Shown here in pieces: positions 19,388-28,513 of a DNA stretch of 34,389 bases. The position numbers were made by a program, and so were the translations under genes. Source of the stretch: Actinomycetota bacterium (lineage in GTDB: Bacteria; Actinomycetota; Acidimicrobiia; Acidimicrobiales; JAMDDE01). The DNA lies in contig JAMDDE010000069.1 of NCBI GenBank assembly GCA_023489235.1, positions 1-34,389 of the forward strand, written 5' to 3'. Within the stretch, counting starts at the first letter, position 1. Every line of letters begins with the position of its first letter. The notes below the pieces were generated by a model that was given only the letters and a program-made list of their open reading frames with translations, searched no databases and was not told where the DNA came from.

Positions 19388-20148
19388 TGGCAAGTAGTCC
19401 GGATTCGGTTCGAGCACAAGGAACTACCGCTGTACTCAGGCATTGTCGGATGTCTGCCTTCAAGGCCAGGCAAGTGCTTGATGTAATCAGGGGAATGGAT
19501 GCTACGAAGGCACAGGGGATATTGCTGTCCATGGATCGAGAGGCCGCCAGGGTAATATCCAAAGTATTGGCCTCGGCGGTGGCCAATGCTGAGAACAACG
19601 ACTCACTGGATCCAGAGGAGTTGTACATAGCCTCTTGTTATGCCGATGAAGGTGCTACCTACAAACGGTGGCGTCCTCGCGCAAGGGGAAGGGCAACGAG
19701 GATCAGAAAGCGCACTTGTCATATCACTGTGGTAGTTGCTCGTATGCCCGAGGATCGACTGCGGAGGCACAGAGAACGTGAAGCGGCATCCATGGCTGCG
19801 CTACGAGCTCGTAGGGTTGCTCGTTCGAGGAGTCGCCAAAGAGGTACGGAGGTAAGCCGCTCTCAACAGGCACAAGGTAAACAGGTCACTCCTGAGGTAG
19901 AGGCCGTATCGAGGGGGATCGAGGAGTCCAAGAGCGAAGGGGCGTTGGGAACCGTTCCTGCAGGCACCGAGGGAACGGACGAAGCAAGAACTGAGATCCC
20001 GGAGGAGACTGTGTCCCCGGGGGATGCAGGGTCCATGGAAAAGGTAGAAGAAGCTTCTTCAAGCGAGATCGTCGATGTAGAAGGGTTTGGTGCCGAAGGG
20101 GCATCCGAAGGAGGCAGTAGTGACAGCGACCAAGGGGAAGGCGAATAA
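19387..20148 (+). CDS. rplV: 50S ribosomal protein L22, with long C-terminal tail
   Basis: L22 reaches into the exit tunnel through a β-hairpin, here around RWRPRARGRATRIRKRTCHI. The L22 domain covers residues 1 to about 120 (MSAFKARQVLDVIRG, NAENN, ADEGATYKRW). GTG 19387 overlaps the rpsS stop and has GGGAGG five bases upstream. The protein is 253 residues, about twice the usual 110-130. The tail begins basic (RRHREREAASMAALRARR) and then becomes acidic and rich in Ser, Gly and Glu, ending SDSDQGEGE. Some actinobacterial L22 proteins have tails, but basic Ala/Lys ones; this acidic one looks different and disordered. Confidence 0.95.
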   Translation: MASSPDSVRAQGTTAVLRHCRMSAFKARQVLDVIRGMDATKAQGILLSMDREAARVISKVLASAVANAENNDSLDPEELYIASCYADEGATYKRWRPRARGRATRIRKRTCHITVVVARMPEDRLRRHREREAASMAALRARRVARSRSRQRGTEVSRSQQAQGKQVTPEVEAVSRGIEESKSEGALGTVPAGTEGTDEARTEIPEETVSPGDAGSMEKVEEASSSEIVDVEGFGAEGASEGGSSDSDQGEGE

Positions 20149-21132
20149 ATGGGCCAAAAAGTAAATCCATATGGATTTCGCCTTGGGGTTACCACGGATT
20201 GGAAATCGCGCTGGTTCGAGGGACGTAGATATCCTGAGCTAGTCGTAGAGGATTGGAAGATCAGAGATTATCTGATGTCCGAACTCGAGGCAGCTGCTGT
20301 GAGCAGGATAGAGGTTGAGCGCACCAGAGAGCGGTTACGTGTGGATATTCATACTGCTAGACCAGGGATAGTGATCGGGCGCCGGGGCTCGGAAGCAGAT
20401 CGCCTGAAGAAAAAGATTGAAGAGATTACCGGTCTAAGTAACGGCGTTCAGCTAAACATACAAGAGATCAAGCAGCCAGAGCTCGATGCCGCCCTCATTG
20501 CTCAAAGTATTGCCGACCAACTCTCTCGAAGGGTGAGCTTTAGGAGGGCTATGAAAAGAGCTATCCAAACCGTGCGGAAAGCGGGTGGGCAAGGAGTGCG
20601 AATTCAGTGCTCTGGCAGGTTGGGTGGTTCAGAGATGGCTCGCAGGGAATCGTATCGTGAAGGGAGGGTGCCGCTCCATACTTTGCGGGCAGACATCGAC
20701 TACGGCTTCAGGGAGGCAAGAACCACCTTTGGTCGCATAGGAGTCAAGGTATGGATATACAAGGGTGACGTAGTTCCTTATCGCAGCTCTGCAGAGGACA
20801 AGATCACTCGTGAGGCGGCTATGGCCGCAGGTCAAGTTTCAGGTCTTAGCACTCCTAGGAGGTTGGTGTCTGCTGGCGGGGGAAGGCGCAAGGTAACTGT
20901 TGCAGGGGATCAAGGAGGTACAGGATCAGCTGAGCTTCAAGAAGGATCTCTAGCTGCAGATATATTGAGCCCTACAACAGGGAGAGGGATTGAGGAAGTT
21001 GTCAGCCCAGTATACGGCAAAGGACAGTCGACCGATCCACTTGATGAGCTCCTAGAGGAAGAGGAAGCGATCGAACGGGCAATTAGTACAGAACGTCATG
21101 AAGCCCCTCATTTCCGCAAGGAGGTTGAGTGA
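20149..21132 (+). CDS. rpsC: 30S ribosomal protein S3, with long C-terminal tail
   Basis: S3 forms part of the mRNA entry channel. The N-terminal [13 protein letters not shown], the KH domain with [14 protein letters not shown], and the C-terminal domain with [31 protein letters not shown] and VKVWIYKGD are intact up to about residue 215. The protein is 327 residues, where 210-275 is usual. The last 110 or so residues are Gly/Ser-rich and then acidic ([14 protein letters not shown]). ATG 20149 directly follows the rplV stop with GGGAAGG upstream. L22 and S3, neighbours in the operon, both have unusual tails. Confidence 0.95.
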   Translation: MGQKVNPYGFRLGVTTDWKSRWFEGRRYPELVVEDWKIRDYLMSELEAAAVSRIEVERTRERLRVDIHTARPGIVIGRRGSEADRLKKKIEEITGLSNGVQLNIQEIKQPELDAALIAQSIADQLSRRVSFRRAMKRAIQTVRKAGGQGVRIQCSGRLGGSEMARRESYREGRVPLHTLRADIDYGFREARTTFGRIGVKVWIYKGDVVPYRSSAEDKITREAAMAAGQVSGLSTPRRLVSAGGGRRKVTVAGDQGGTGSAELQEGSLAADILSPTTGRGIEEVVSPVYGKGQSTDPLDELLEEEEAIERAISTERHEAPHFRKEVE

Positions 21133-21133
21133 G

Positions 21134-21562
21134 ATGTTGATGCCGAGGAAGGTCCGCCATCGCAAGCAGCAGCGGGGCAGAATGACAGGTCGTGCCAAAG
21201 GGGGAACTGAAGTAAGTTTTGGTGACTATGGGATTCAAGCACTCGAACCAGGATGGATGACGGCTCGTCAAATTGAAGCTGCCAGAATTGCCATGACCAG
21301 GCATGTTCGTCGTGGCGGGAAGGTATGGATAAGGGTGTTTCCGGACAAGCCAGTAACCAAGAAGCCAGCTGAGACGCGTATGGGTTCCGGAAAGGGGAAT
21401 CCAGAGTATTGGGTTGCAGTGGTGAGGCCAGGTAGGATCTTGTTCGAGTTGGCTGGTGTCGATCAAACTTTGGCTCGAGAGGCGATGGAGAGAGCCATTC
21501 AAAAGCTTCCCTTCAAGGCTAGGTTCGTTACTCGTGTTGCCGATAGTGAGGTGCAAGTTTGA
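21134..21562 (+). CDS. rplP: 50S ribosomal protein L16
   Basis: L16 helps place tRNA in the A and P sites. The 142-residue protein has [37 protein letters not shown]-type core, [19 protein letters not shown] and [14 protein letters not shown]. The start is ATG 21134, with AAGGAGG nine bases upstream; ATG 21140 matches the family N-terminus (MPRK) but lies 15 bases from that site. It begins one base after the rpsC stop. A longer frame to 21098 is ignored. Confidence 0.97.
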   Translation: MLMPRKVRHRKQQRGRMTGRAKGGTEVSFGDYGIQALEPGWMTARQIEAARIAMTRHVRRGGKVWIRVFPDKPVTKKPAETRMGSGKGNPEYWVAVVRPGRILFELAGVDQTLAREAMERAIQKLPFKARFVTRVADSEVQV

Positions 21563-21780
21563 TGGGAGGTGCTCGGCACTTATTCGAGCTGGACAAAGAC
21601 GAACTCGATACCAAACTGTCGCAGGCTCGACAGGAGTTGTTCAACCTGAGATTCCAACTGGCCACCGGTCGGTTGGACAACGTCAGCAGGATACGCCAAG
21701 TCCGTAAAGAAATTGCAAGGATCTTGACTGTCATCCGTCAAAACGAGTTGAGTCATCTCTCCGAAGGACAGGAGGTCTAA
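21562..21780 (+). CDS. rpmC: 50S ribosomal protein L29
   Basis: L29 is a two-helix protein at the tunnel exit beside L23. The 72-residue protein shows the hallmark ELDTKLSQARQELFNLRFQ and the second helix with IRQVRKEIARILTVIRQ. ATG 21562 overlaps the rplP stop (TGATG) and has GAGGTG eight bases upstream. Length is normal for the family. A 92-base gap, long for this operon, separates it from rpsQ and shows no gene. Confidence 0.96.
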   Translation: MGGARHLFELDKDELDTKLSQARQELFNLRFQLATGRLDNVSRIRQVRKEIARILTVIRQNELSHLSEGQEV

Positions 21781-21872
21781 ACAAGTGTTTTCTGAATCTA
21801 GACTACCTGTTCCTGCGAAAAAGGGCGTGGTTAGGACAGAGATGAAGATCGTATGGATGAGGAGAATGAGCA

Positions 21873-22145
21873 ATGGCTGATGTGCATACCAGTGAGCGAG
21901 GTCGAAGGAAAACGCATGAGGGCATCGTAGTCTCTGATGCCATGGATATGACCGTTGTAGTAGCGGTTACCGAACGAGTCCCTCATCCTCGGTATAGGAA
22001 GGTAGTGCAAAGAACCAAGCGACTGTATGCGCATAATGATGGCAACGATGCTCGCAAGGGCGATCGTGTCAAACTCGCGGAGACCCGCCCACTGTCCAAG
22101 ATGAAGCGATGGAGGGTCGTCGAGGTTTTGGAGCGTGCAAGGTGA
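21873..22145 (+). CDS. rpsQ: 30S ribosomal protein S17
   Basis: S17 is an early 16S rRNA-binding protein with an OB fold. The 90-residue protein has [40 protein letters not shown], and the [19 protein letters not shown] block. ATG 21873 follows GAGGAG eight bases upstream. The stop overlaps the GTG of rplN by four bases. Confidence 0.97.
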   Translation: MADVHTSERGRRKTHEGIVVSDAMDMTVVVAVTERVPHPRYRKVVQRTKRLYAHNDGNDARKGDRVKLAETRPLSKMKRWRVVEVLERAR

Positions 22146-22510
22146 TCCAACAAGAAACTAGGGTTCGAGTGGCAGACAACTCAGGAGCACGAGAGGTGCT
22201 TTGCATAAGGGTGCTCGGAGGCTCTGGTCGCAGGTATGCCACTATCGGGGATGAGTTCATTGCCACGGTCAAAGATGCCATTCCTGGAGCATCCGTCAAG
22301 AAGGGTGATGTGGTTCGTTGTGTAGTGGTAAGGACGGTGAAGGAGAAGCGTCGTCCCGACGGAAGCTACATTCGATTCGACGAGAATGCCGCGGTACTAA
22401 TCAATGATGCTAGCCAACCTCGGGGAACTCGTATATTCGGTCCGGTTGGCAGGGAACTCAGGGATAAGAGGTTCATGAGAATAGTATCCTTGGCTCCAGA
22501 GGTGATTTGA
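22142..22510 (+). CDS. rplN: 50S ribosomal protein L14
   Basis: L14 lies at the subunit interface and forms bridges with 16S rRNA. The 122-residue protein starts at GTG 22142, giving [18 protein letters not shown], exactly the family N-terminus, with GGAG eight bases upstream and a four-base overlap (GTGA) with rps[17 protein letters not shown] and [25 protein letters not shown] are clear. A longer upstream frame to 22109 is not supported. Confidence 0.97.
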   Translation: MIQQETRVRVADNSGAREVLCIRVLGGSGRRYATIGDEFIATVKDAIPGASVKKGDVVRCVVVRTVKEKRRPDGSYIRFDENAAVLINDASQPRGTRIFGPVGRELRDKRFMRIVSLAPEVI

Positions 22511-22511
22511 A

Positions 22512-22817
22512 GTGCGAATTCGCAAGGGCGATAGGGTGCAGGTGCTATCCGGGAAGTGGAAGGGTGACACTGGAACAGTGATGAAGGCATTGCCCAAGGA
22601 AGGCAGGGTGATCGTCGAGGGTATCAATGTTGCCAAAAGGCATACTAAGCCTACCAATGCCACCATGCAGGGGGGGATTATAGACAAGGATATGCCCATG
22701 GCCGTGTCGGCAGTGGCTATCATATGTGCTTCGTGTGGTCCGACAAGGATAGGTATGCGTGTCGATCCTCAGGGGAGGAAGGTTCGCATATGTCGGAAGT
22801 GTGGAGGCGAACTATGA
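22512..22817 (+). CDS. rplX: 50S ribosomal protein L24, zinc-ribbon form
   Basis: L24 starts 50S assembly and sits near the tunnel exit. The KOW motif ([20 protein letters not shown]) is at the start; the C-terminal half has C72-x2-C75 and C94-x2-C97, a four-cysteine pair set typical of zinc-binding L24 forms. GTG 22512 has GAGGTGA six bases upstream, one base after rplN. The 101-residue length is normal. The stop overlaps the rplE ATG. Confidence 0.97.
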   Translation: MRIRKGDRVQVLSGKWKGDTGTVMKALPKEGRVIVEGINVAKRHTKPTNATMQGGIIDKDMPMAVSAVAIICASCGPTRIGMRVDPQGRKVRICRKCGGEL

Positions 22818-23401
22818 TGGTTCCGTCGACGACTCTGGAGGAGGCTGTAACTTATCGGCCACGTCTGCGGGTTCTTTACGATACCAAGATACGCAGGGAG
22901 CTAATGGATACCCTAGGGCTATCCAACATCATGCAAGTTCCGCGTCTGGAGAAGATCGTGGTCAACATGGGCGTAGGCAAAGCTACCCAGCAGCCTTCAC
23001 TGATTGAAGGCGCCGTTCGTGACCTAGAGGTGATCACGGGACAAAAGCCAGTCATCACCAGGGCAAAGCGGTCGATAGCCAGCTTCAAGTTGCGTCAGGG
23101 CATGGCCATAGGATGCAAGGTCACACTACGTGGGGATCGTGCGTTTGAATTTCTGGATAGGCTCATATCCTTGGCCATACCGCGTGTCCGAGACTTTCGG
23201 GGCCTGTCACCTCGTGGTTTCGACGGACATGGCAACTACACCTTTGGCTTTAGCGAGCAGATCGTATTTCCCGAAATTGATTACGATAAAGTTGATGCTC
23301 CTAGGGGGATGGATGTAACCATAGTCACTACTGCGCGAACCGATGAGGAAGGCCGAGCCTTTTTAGATGCTTTCGGCTTTCCGTTTAGGCAGGAAAGGTA
23401 G
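22814..23401 (+). CDS. rplE: 50S ribosomal protein L5
   Basis: L5 binds 5S rRNA in the central protuberance. The 195-residue protein has [36 protein letters not shown], and [23 protein letters not shown] 22814 overlaps the rplX stop by four bases (ATGA) with GGAGG six bases upstream; ATG 22817 is an equally good neighbour. A longer frame extending to 22724 inside rplX is not supported. Slightly longer than the usual 180, mostly at the N-terminus. Confidence 0.96.
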   Translation: MMVPSTTLEEAVTYRPRLRVLYDTKIRRELMDTLGLSNIMQVPRLEKIVVNMGVGKATQQPSLIEGAVRDLEVITGQKPVITRAKRSIASFKLRQGMAIGCKVTLRGDRAFEFLDRLISLAIPRVRDFRGLSPRGFDGHGNYTFGFSEQIVFPEIDYDKVDAPRGMDVTIVTTARTDEEGRAFLDAFGFPFRQER

Positions 23402-23416
23402 TAAGTATCTCTAAAT

Positions 23417-23602
23417 ATGGCTAAAAAAGCATTGGTGCAGAAACAGCAGAGAGTTCCTAAGTTCAAGGTGAGAGCTTATACGAGGTGCCATAGGTGTGGC
23501 AGACCGAAAGCTGTCTACCGCAAATTCGGATTGTGTCGTATATGTCTCAGAGTGATGGCACATAATGGAGAGATACCCGGCATTACCAAGGCGTCTTGGT
23601 GA
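23417..23602 (+). CDS. rpsZ: 30S ribosomal protein S14, zinc-binding type Z
   Basis: The 61-residue protein is the short zinc form of S14, with C24-x2-C27 and C40-x2-C43, and [16 protein letters not shown] and CRICLR as markers. The zinc-free 100-residue form is not in this window. ATG 23417 has no clear Shine-Dalgarno site within ten bases; the nearest is AGG at the end of rplE. It lies 15 bases after rplE in the usual spc order. rpsN is the other symbol in use. Confidence 0.96.
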   Translation: MAKKALVQKQQRVPKFKVRAYTRCHRCGRPKAVYRKFGLCRICLRVMAHNGEIPGITKASW

Positions 23603-23624
23603 GAGTGGATGAGGATTTAGCACT

Positions 23625-24029
23625 ATGACCATGACCGATCCAATTGCTGACATGCTATGCCGTATCAGGAATGCGAATACGGCCATGCATGACAAAGTGC
23701 AGCTGCCAGGATCCAAGTTAAAGGAGGGCTTGGCAGCCATTCTGACCAGAGAGGGGTACATAGCTGGTTATCGTTGTTCGCCAAAGCCTAATCGAGCTGG
23801 GACAGTGATAGAGATTGACATGAAGTACACTCCTAGCCGTGAAAGAGTCATAAAGGGCGTACGTCGTATATCCAAGCCAGGTCTTCGAGTTTATGCACAA
23901 GCCGACAAAGTGCCGCGTGTGCTTGGAGGATTGGGAGTAGCCGTCCTCTCTACCAGCCAGGGACTGATGACCGATCGGGAGGCTAGACGTAAGCATATTG
24001 GAGGAGAGGTACTCTGCTATGTGTGGTGA
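23625..24029 (+). CDS. rpsH: 30S ribosomal protein S8
   Basis: S8 binds the central domain of 16S rRNA and represses the spc operon in E. coli. The 134-residue protein begins [18 protein letters not shown], the family start, and ends with [20 protein letters not shown] followed by the usual LCYVW. ATG 23625 follows GAGGA nine bases upstream. Its last bases overlap an alternative, unsupported rplF start but not the chosen one. Confidence 0.97.
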   Translation: MTMTDPIADMLCRIRNANTAMHDKVQLPGSKLKEGLAAILTREGYIAGYRCSPKPNRAGTVIEIDMKYTPSRERVIKGVRRISKPGLRVYAQADKVPRVLGGLGVAVLSTSQGLMTDREARRKHIGGEVLCYVW

Positions 24030-24046
24030 GCGAGGAGATTGTAAGA

Positions 24047-24586
24047 GTGTCTAGAGTGGGCAGAATGCCAATTCCGATACCGCCGGGAGTGACCGTCTCC
24101 TTGAGTGATAAGAGAGTTAGCGTTGTTGGGCCAGGAGGTGCTCTTGAGCACACTCTTCCGGAGTCCATCACCATCAAGCAGGAGGATTCCCAGTTGTTCG
24201 TGGAACGGTCCAATGACGAACGCCACAGCAGGGCCCTTCATGGTTTAACGCGTGCACTCGTTAACAATATGGTGGTGGGCACTACTCAAGGGTTCAGCAA
24301 AGAGCTGGAGATAGTGGGGGTAGGTTATCGAGCAACGCTTCGATCGCCAAATCAGGTAGAGTTGGCGCTCGGTTTCTCGCACCCTGTGGTAGTCGACTCG
24401 CCGGATGGGGTTACCTTCGAAGTCCCTACTCCTACGAGGATTGTGGTCAAGGGCGCCGATAAGGCCAAGGTAGGGCAGGTAGCTGCAACGATCAGACGGT
24501 TGAGGAAACCGGAACCATACAAGGGGAAGGGCATCCGTTACGCTGGCGAGCGGATTCTGAGGAAGGCTGGAAAGGCGGCCAAGTGA
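24047..24586 (+). CDS. rplF: 50S ribosomal protein L6
   Basis: L6 lies near the factor-binding site. The start is placed at GTG 24047: it has GAGGAG nine bases upstream (24032-24037) and gives [12 protein letters not shown], the family N-terminus. The upstream GTG codons at 24023 and 24026 would add seven or eight residues and lack a site. The 179-residue protein matches the usual 177-180 and has [25 protein letters not shown] and the C-terminal [16 protein letters not shown] signature. Confidence 0.95.
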   Translation: MSRVGRMPIPIPPGVTVSLSDKRVSVVGPGGALEHTLPESITIKQEDSQLFVERSNDERHSRALHGLTRALVNNMVVGTTQGFSKELEIVGVGYRATLRSPNQVELALGFSHPVVVDSPDGVTFEVPTPTRIVVKGADKAKVGQVAATIRRLRKPEPYKGKGIRYAGERILRKAGKAAK

Positions 24587-24945
24587 TGGCGACTTCGTCA
24601 AGAGCAACCATGCGACATCGTCGTCATGCCCGTGTACGCAAGAGCGTGAGCGGGACTCCATCTAGGCCGAGACTGTCGGTATTCCGATCCGCTCGGCACA
24701 TACAGGCGCAAATTATTGACGATACGAGCGGACGCACGTTGGTGGCGGCATCGACCACTGAACCAGGGTTCAAGAGCGGGGACGGGGGGAAATTGGAGGC
24801 TGCTAGGGAGGTTGGCCGCCTTCTGGCCTCGAGAGCGCAGGCCAAAGGGATTAAGCTAGTTGTGTTCGACCGTGGTGGATTTCGTTACCATGGTCGAGTT
24901 GCCGCCCTTGGTGATGGAGCGAGAGAGGAAGGTCTTGAATTTTGA
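24586..24945 (+). CDS. rplR: 50S ribosomal protein L18
   Basis: L18 binds 5S rRNA with L5. The 119-residue protein has [20 protein letters not shown], the block [18 protein letters not shown] and the C-terminal [20 protein letters not shown] signature. ATG 24586 overlaps the rplF stop (TGATG); GTG 24583 is a less likely alternative. Its ribosome-binding site is weak, so coupling to rplF probably matters. Confidence 0.97.
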   Translation: MATSSRATMRHRRHARVRKSVSGTPSRPRLSVFRSARHIQAQIIDDTSGRTLVAASTTEPGFKSGDGGKLEAAREVGRLLASRAQAKGIKLVVFDRGGFRYHGRVAALGDGAREEGLEF

Positions 24946-24960
24946 CCACGGTGAGCACTG

Positions 24961-25527
24961 ATGAGTGAATTAACCTACGAAGAGCGGACTATTCAGGTCA
25001 ATAGGGTTGCCAAAGTAGTAAAAGGTGGAAGGCGATTCTCGTTTAGCGCTTTGATGGTGGTTGGTGACGGGAATGGACATGTAGGTCTGGGTCACGGGAA
25101 AGCAAAAGAGGCTGGTTTGGCAGTACAAAAAGGAATTGAGGAAGCTCGCAAGAATTTGTTCGAGGTTCCTTTGGCTGGTACTACTATTACCCATTCCGTT
25201 ATAGGTACGCATGGAGCAGGGAGAGTGTTGTTGAAACCTGCAGCGCCTGGAACTGGCGTGATAGCTGGTGGGGCTGCCCGAGCTATCTTGGAGCTCGCCG
25301 GAGTGCGTGATGTGTTAGCCAAGTCTCTAGGCTCCTCCAACGGCATCAATGTTGCCAATGCCACAATCGCTGGCTTGAAAGCTCTGCGTCGTCCCGATGA
25401 GGTTGCTCGTTTGCGCAACAAGAGCGAGGAGGAGATTACCCCCTCCGGAGTGTTGAGAGCCTACAGGGAGCGAGCTAAAAGCGCTTCTTCATCTGTCGAT
25501 GGTATTGGATTGTGGAGTATCAAGTGA
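24961..25527 (+). CDS. rpsE: 30S ribosomal protein S5
   Basis: S5 acts in decoding fidelity and mRNA unwinding. The double-stranded-RNA-binding-like N-terminal domain includes [20 protein letters not shown] and [12 protein letters not shown]; the C-terminal domain has [18 protein letters not shown] and [13 protein letters not shown]. The 188 residues are about 20 more than in E. coli, mainly at the C-terminus. ATG 24961 follows GGTGAG five bases upstream. The stop overlaps the rpmD GTG by four bases. Confidence 0.97.
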   Translation: MSELTYEERTIQVNRVAKVVKGGRRFSFSALMVVGDGNGHVGLGHGKAKEAGLAVQKGIEEARKNLFEVPLAGTTITHSVIGTHGAGRVLLKPAAPGTGVIAGGAARAILELAGVRDVLAKSLGSSNGINVANATIAGLKALRRPDEVARLRNKSEEEITPSGVLRAYRERAKSASSSVDGIGLWSIK

Positions 25528-25766
25528 GCACTGAAGACGCTTCAACACCTTCCAAGGATTTGCTTAGTGGCCAAACCTCTGACACCGGTAGGCTCATAGA
25601 GGTAAGGCAGTGTCGTTCAGCTATTGGATCCAAACCAAAGCATAGGTCTACTTTGCAGGCTCTGGGGCTGGGTAAGGTTGGTGCACGTCGGCTGCTTCCC
25701 GATAGGCCTGAGATTCGTGGAATGATAGCAAAGGTAAGTCATTTGGTTGTAGTGAGGTACGACTGA
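25524..25766 (+). CDS. rpmD: 50S ribosomal protein L30, N-terminally extended
   Basis: The C-terminal 55 residues are a normal L30: [20 protein letters not shown], then [17 protein letters not shown] and the final [11 protein letters not shown] 25524 overlaps the rpsE stop (GTGA) and has GGAG six bases upstream. It gives 80 residues against the usual 60, with about 20 polar residues ahead of the domain ([19 protein letters not shown]). No later ATG, GTG or TTG restores the short form, so the extension is probably real. Confidence 0.9.
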   Translation: MSTEDASTPSKDLLSGQTSDTGRLIEVRQCRSAIGSKPKHRSTLQALGLGKVGARRLLPDRPEIRGMIAKVSHLVVVRYD

Positions 25767-25858
25767 AGGGTATTTCGCATCTGTAGTTGGTACTCAATTA
25801 GGTACTCACTCAAGGGCGTTAAGGTTGAATATTTGCATTTGGACAGTGAGGTTTGGGA

Positions 25859-26350
25859 GTGCTAAGGATTCACGATCTGAAGCCAGCAGCTGGTTCTAAA
25901 CGTAGGGCCAGGCGAGTGGCGAGAGGCATTGGAGGAAAGGGAGGCAAGACGGCTGGTCGTGGTGTCAAGGGGCAGCATGCGCGAGACACCATAAAGCCTG
26001 GTTTCGAGGGCGGGCAGCTTCCCCTTACTCAGCGAGTACCCAAGCTGAAGGGATTCACCAATCCTTTCAGGGTTGCCTATGCTCCGGTCAATTTAGAGGT
26101 TCTCGATCGATTCGATGCTGAAGAGGTTGACCCTAGCATGCTCGTAGAGGCCGGATTGGTACATAAGCATGCATTGGTCAAGGTTCTTGGCCGTGGTCAG
26201 ATCACCAAGCCAATGACGGTCAAGGCACACGCCTTTTCCTTATCAGCCAGGGGAGCCATCGAGGGTGCCGGAGGGAGGGTTGAAGTGATTCCCTTGCCAT
26301 TTGGGAGAGGCCGACCCCCATCCAAAGGAAATGCACTTACCAACCGTTGA
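25859..26350 (+). CDS. rplO: 50S ribosomal protein L15
   Basis: L15 is a late-assembly 50S protein. The 163-residue protein starts MLRIHDLKPAAGSKRRARRV and has GIGGKGGKTAGRGVKGQHAR, PGFEGGQLPLTQRVPKLKGF and the C-terminal AHAFSLSARGAIEGAGG. GTG 25859 has GAGG seven bases upstream; TTG 25853 is one base from that site and is rejected. An 86-base gap without a gene precedes it. Normal spc order is kept into secY. Confidence 0.95.
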   Translation: MLRIHDLKPAAGSKRRARRVARGIGGKGGKTAGRGVKGQHARDTIKPGFEGGQLPLTQRVPKLKGFTNPFRVAYAPVNLEVLDRFDAEEVDPSMLVEAGLVHKHALVKVLGRGQITKPMTVKAHAFSLSARGAIEGAGGRVEVIPLPFGRGRPPSKGNALTNR

Positions 26351-26371
26351 TGAAGGTGGTTACTAGTAAGT

Positions 26372-27661
26372 ATGCTTTCTAGCGTTGCCAATATATTCAA
26401 GGTAAGAGACCTTCGCAACAAGGTAGCTTTTACTCTGGCCATTGTGGCTTTGTACCAGTTGGGCGCTAACATTCCTGCACCTGGCATTTCGTTCAAGGCT
26501 GTCCAGGAGCTGCAAAGGCAGGCACAGGCAGGAGGGATTCTAGGATTCCTCAACCTGTTCTCGGGAGGGGGAATCCTACGGTTAGCCGTTTTCGGACTGG
26601 GAATCATGCCTTATATAACCAGTTCGATCATTGTTCAGCTTCTTGCCACGGTTATCCCGAAGTTCACCGAGTGGCGAGATGAAGGTGCAGTAGGTCAGAA
26701 GAAGCTCACTCAGGTTACTCGTTATTTGACGGTTGCACTAGCCATCATGCAGTCCACTGGACTCGTCTATCTCTTTCACTCAGGAGGTGGCGGGTTGTTC
26801 GGATCTGCGCATATAGATTTAATTCCTGATTTCACTCCACCAAGGGTGGCTTTCATAGTCCTTACCCTTACTGCCGGCACGGCCTTTGTCATGTGGCTTG
26901 GTGAGTTGATTACTCAAAGAGGTATTGGACAAGGCATGTCCATCATCATCTTTGCCGAAGTAGTTGCAGGTATACCTGCTGGAGGCGGTGCTGTACTAGC
27001 TGAAGGAGGGGCATTCAAGTTTGCCGTCATCTGTCTGTTGGTTCTGGTTCTCATAGTGGCTATTGTCTTTGTAGAGCAAGGCCAACGGCGCATACCGGTT
27101 ACCTTCGCCAAGAGAGTAGTGGGTAGGCGGATGTACGGGGGGCAGAGCACCTATATACCGCTGAAAGTTAATCAGGCGGGAGTAATTCCTATTATATTTG
27201 CTAGCTCGGTCCTCTACTTTCCCGTACTTCTCTCTAACGTCATACCTTGGGCGCCATTTCGTGACTTTGTGAACAGTCACCTCCAGCCAACTAGTTTCGT
27301 GTACATAGGTTTCTATGGATTGTTCATCATATTGTTCACGTTCTTTTATGTGACCATTACCTTCGATCCATATCAGCAAGCAGACATAATTCGTAAACAG
27401 GGAGGATATATACCGGGTATTAGACCAGGACCGTCAACTGAGCGATATCTTGCCAAGATCCTCAATAGGATTACTCTTCCCGGTTCCTTGTTCCTTGCCG
27501 TAGTCGCCTTGCTCCCATCAATTCTGCTGTCACTATGGCATATCAACGCCTATCCATTTGCAGGAATCACTATCCTCATAGCTGTGGGCGTATCGCTGGA
27601 AACACTCAAGCAAATTGACAGCCAGTTGATGATGCGCAATTATGAAGGCTTCCTCAAATAG
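26372..27661 (+). CDS. secY: Protein translocase channel subunit SecY
   Basis: SecY is the membrane channel of the Sec system. The 429-residue protein begins with the basic VRDLRNKV helix, then shows about ten hydrophobic segments, the family block GIMPYITSSIIVQLL, the plug region (QAGGILGFLNLFSGGG), the cytosolic loop with ERGQRR-like VEQGQRRIPV, and a C-terminal RNYEGFLK. ATG 26372 follows the weak AAGGTGG about 12 bases upstream. It lies 21 bases after rplO, as in the standard spc operon. Confidence 0.98.
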   Translation: MLSSVANIFKVRDLRNKVAFTLAIVALYQLGANIPAPGISFKAVQELQRQAQAGGILGFLNLFSGGGILRLAVFGLGIMPYITSSIIVQLLATVIPKFTEWRDEGAVGQKKLTQVTRYLTVALAIMQSTGLVYLFHSGGGGLFGSAHIDLIPDFTPPRVAFIVLTLTAGTAFVMWLGELITQRGIGQGMSIIIFAEVVAGIPAGGGAVLAEGGAFKFAVICLLVLVLIVAIVFVEQGQRRIPVTFAKRVVGRRMYGGQSTYIPLKVNQAGVIPIIFASSVLYFPVLLSNVIPWAPFRDFVNSHLQPTSFVYIGFYGLFIILFTFFYVTITFDPYQQADIIRKQGGYIPGIRPGPSTERYLAKILNRITLPGSLFLAVVALLPSILLSLWHINAYPFAGITILIAVGVSLETLKQIDSQLMMRNYEGFLK

Positions 27662-27715
27662 GATCAGTATGTTGTTCCAAAAGGCATAGAGGCTTCCAGA
27701 AGGCAGGTGGTTGTA

Positions 27716-28375
27716 GTGCGGCTGGTGGTTCTTGGGAAACAAGGGGCAGGTAAGGGTACCCAGTGCGCCCGACTCTCCGAACGCTTTAAAGTTCCTCATA
27801 TATCTACCGGGGATATGTTCAGAGCTGTAGCCAAGTCAGATAGTGATCTGGGCAAGCAGGTACGAGAAAAGATGGCCGAGGGGGAACTTATAGGAGATGA
27901 CCTAGTCCTGGCAGTTGTAAATGAGCGGCTTGGGCAGGATGATGCAAGAGACGGCTTCATATTGGATGGCTTCCCTCGGAATGTTGCCCAAGCAGAGGCG
28001 TTGGCGTCCATGCTCTCCCCAAATGAACTAGATGGAGTTTTGGATCTCGAAGTTCCAAGTAGTGTAGTGGTGGAACGCTTGGCTGCTAGACGCGTATGTT
28101 CCAGTTGCGGAGCTATATACAGCTTGAGTCAACCACCTAAACAAGACTGGATCTGTGACGTGTGCGGTGGTTCTGTTATACAGCGGGAGGACGATACCGA
28201 GGAGGCAATTAGGCGTCGATTGGAGCTGTACGAAAAAGAGACAGCTCCCTTGGTAGAGTGGTATACAACTCGGGGGATACTGTTCAGCGTAAATGGTGTT
28301 GGTGACCCTGACGAAGTAGAGCTTTATGTGGTAGATGCCTTGCGCAAATTTCTTCCTGCGCTATCGATTGACTAG
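27716..28375 (+). CDS. adk: Adenylate kinase, zinc-LID form
   Basis: Adenylate kinase interconverts ATP + AMP and 2 ADP. The start is GTG 27716, giving MRLVVLGKQGAGKGT, with AGGTGG five bases upstream; GTG 27707 is an alternative three residues longer. The P-loop reads GKQGAGKGT instead of the common GPPGAGKGT. The NMP-binding region (HISTGDMFR), DGFPRN and the LID arginine block are present. C128, C131, C147 and C150 form a LID zinc site. The 219-residue length is normal. adk between secY and map is the usual spc arrangement. Confidence 0.97.
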   Translation: MRLVVLGKQGAGKGTQCARLSERFKVPHISTGDMFRAVAKSDSDLGKQVREKMAEGELIGDDLVLAVVNERLGQDDARDGFILDGFPRNVAQAEALASMLSPNELDGVLDLEVPSSVVVERLAARRVCSSCGAIYSLSQPPKQDWICDVCGGSVIQREDDTEEAIRRRLELYEKETAPLVEWYTTRGILFSVNGVGDPDEVELYVVDALRKFLPALSID

Positions 28376-28513
28376 GAATTGATTGGTTGAGTTTACCAGA
28401 GGCTCGTCCAGAGCTGTCGCTTGTTGTCTGTGACGGTTACGTGAGATGGGCTGATTTCAGAGGTTATATTGTGCATAGGGTGCTCTGGTTATTGAAGGGT
28501 CAGGAAGGATAAG

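Noticed and set aside
24023-24046. Upstream GTG starts of rplF
   Set aside because: GAGGAG lies within this stretch and points to GTG 24047, which also gives the family N-terminus MSRVGRMPI.
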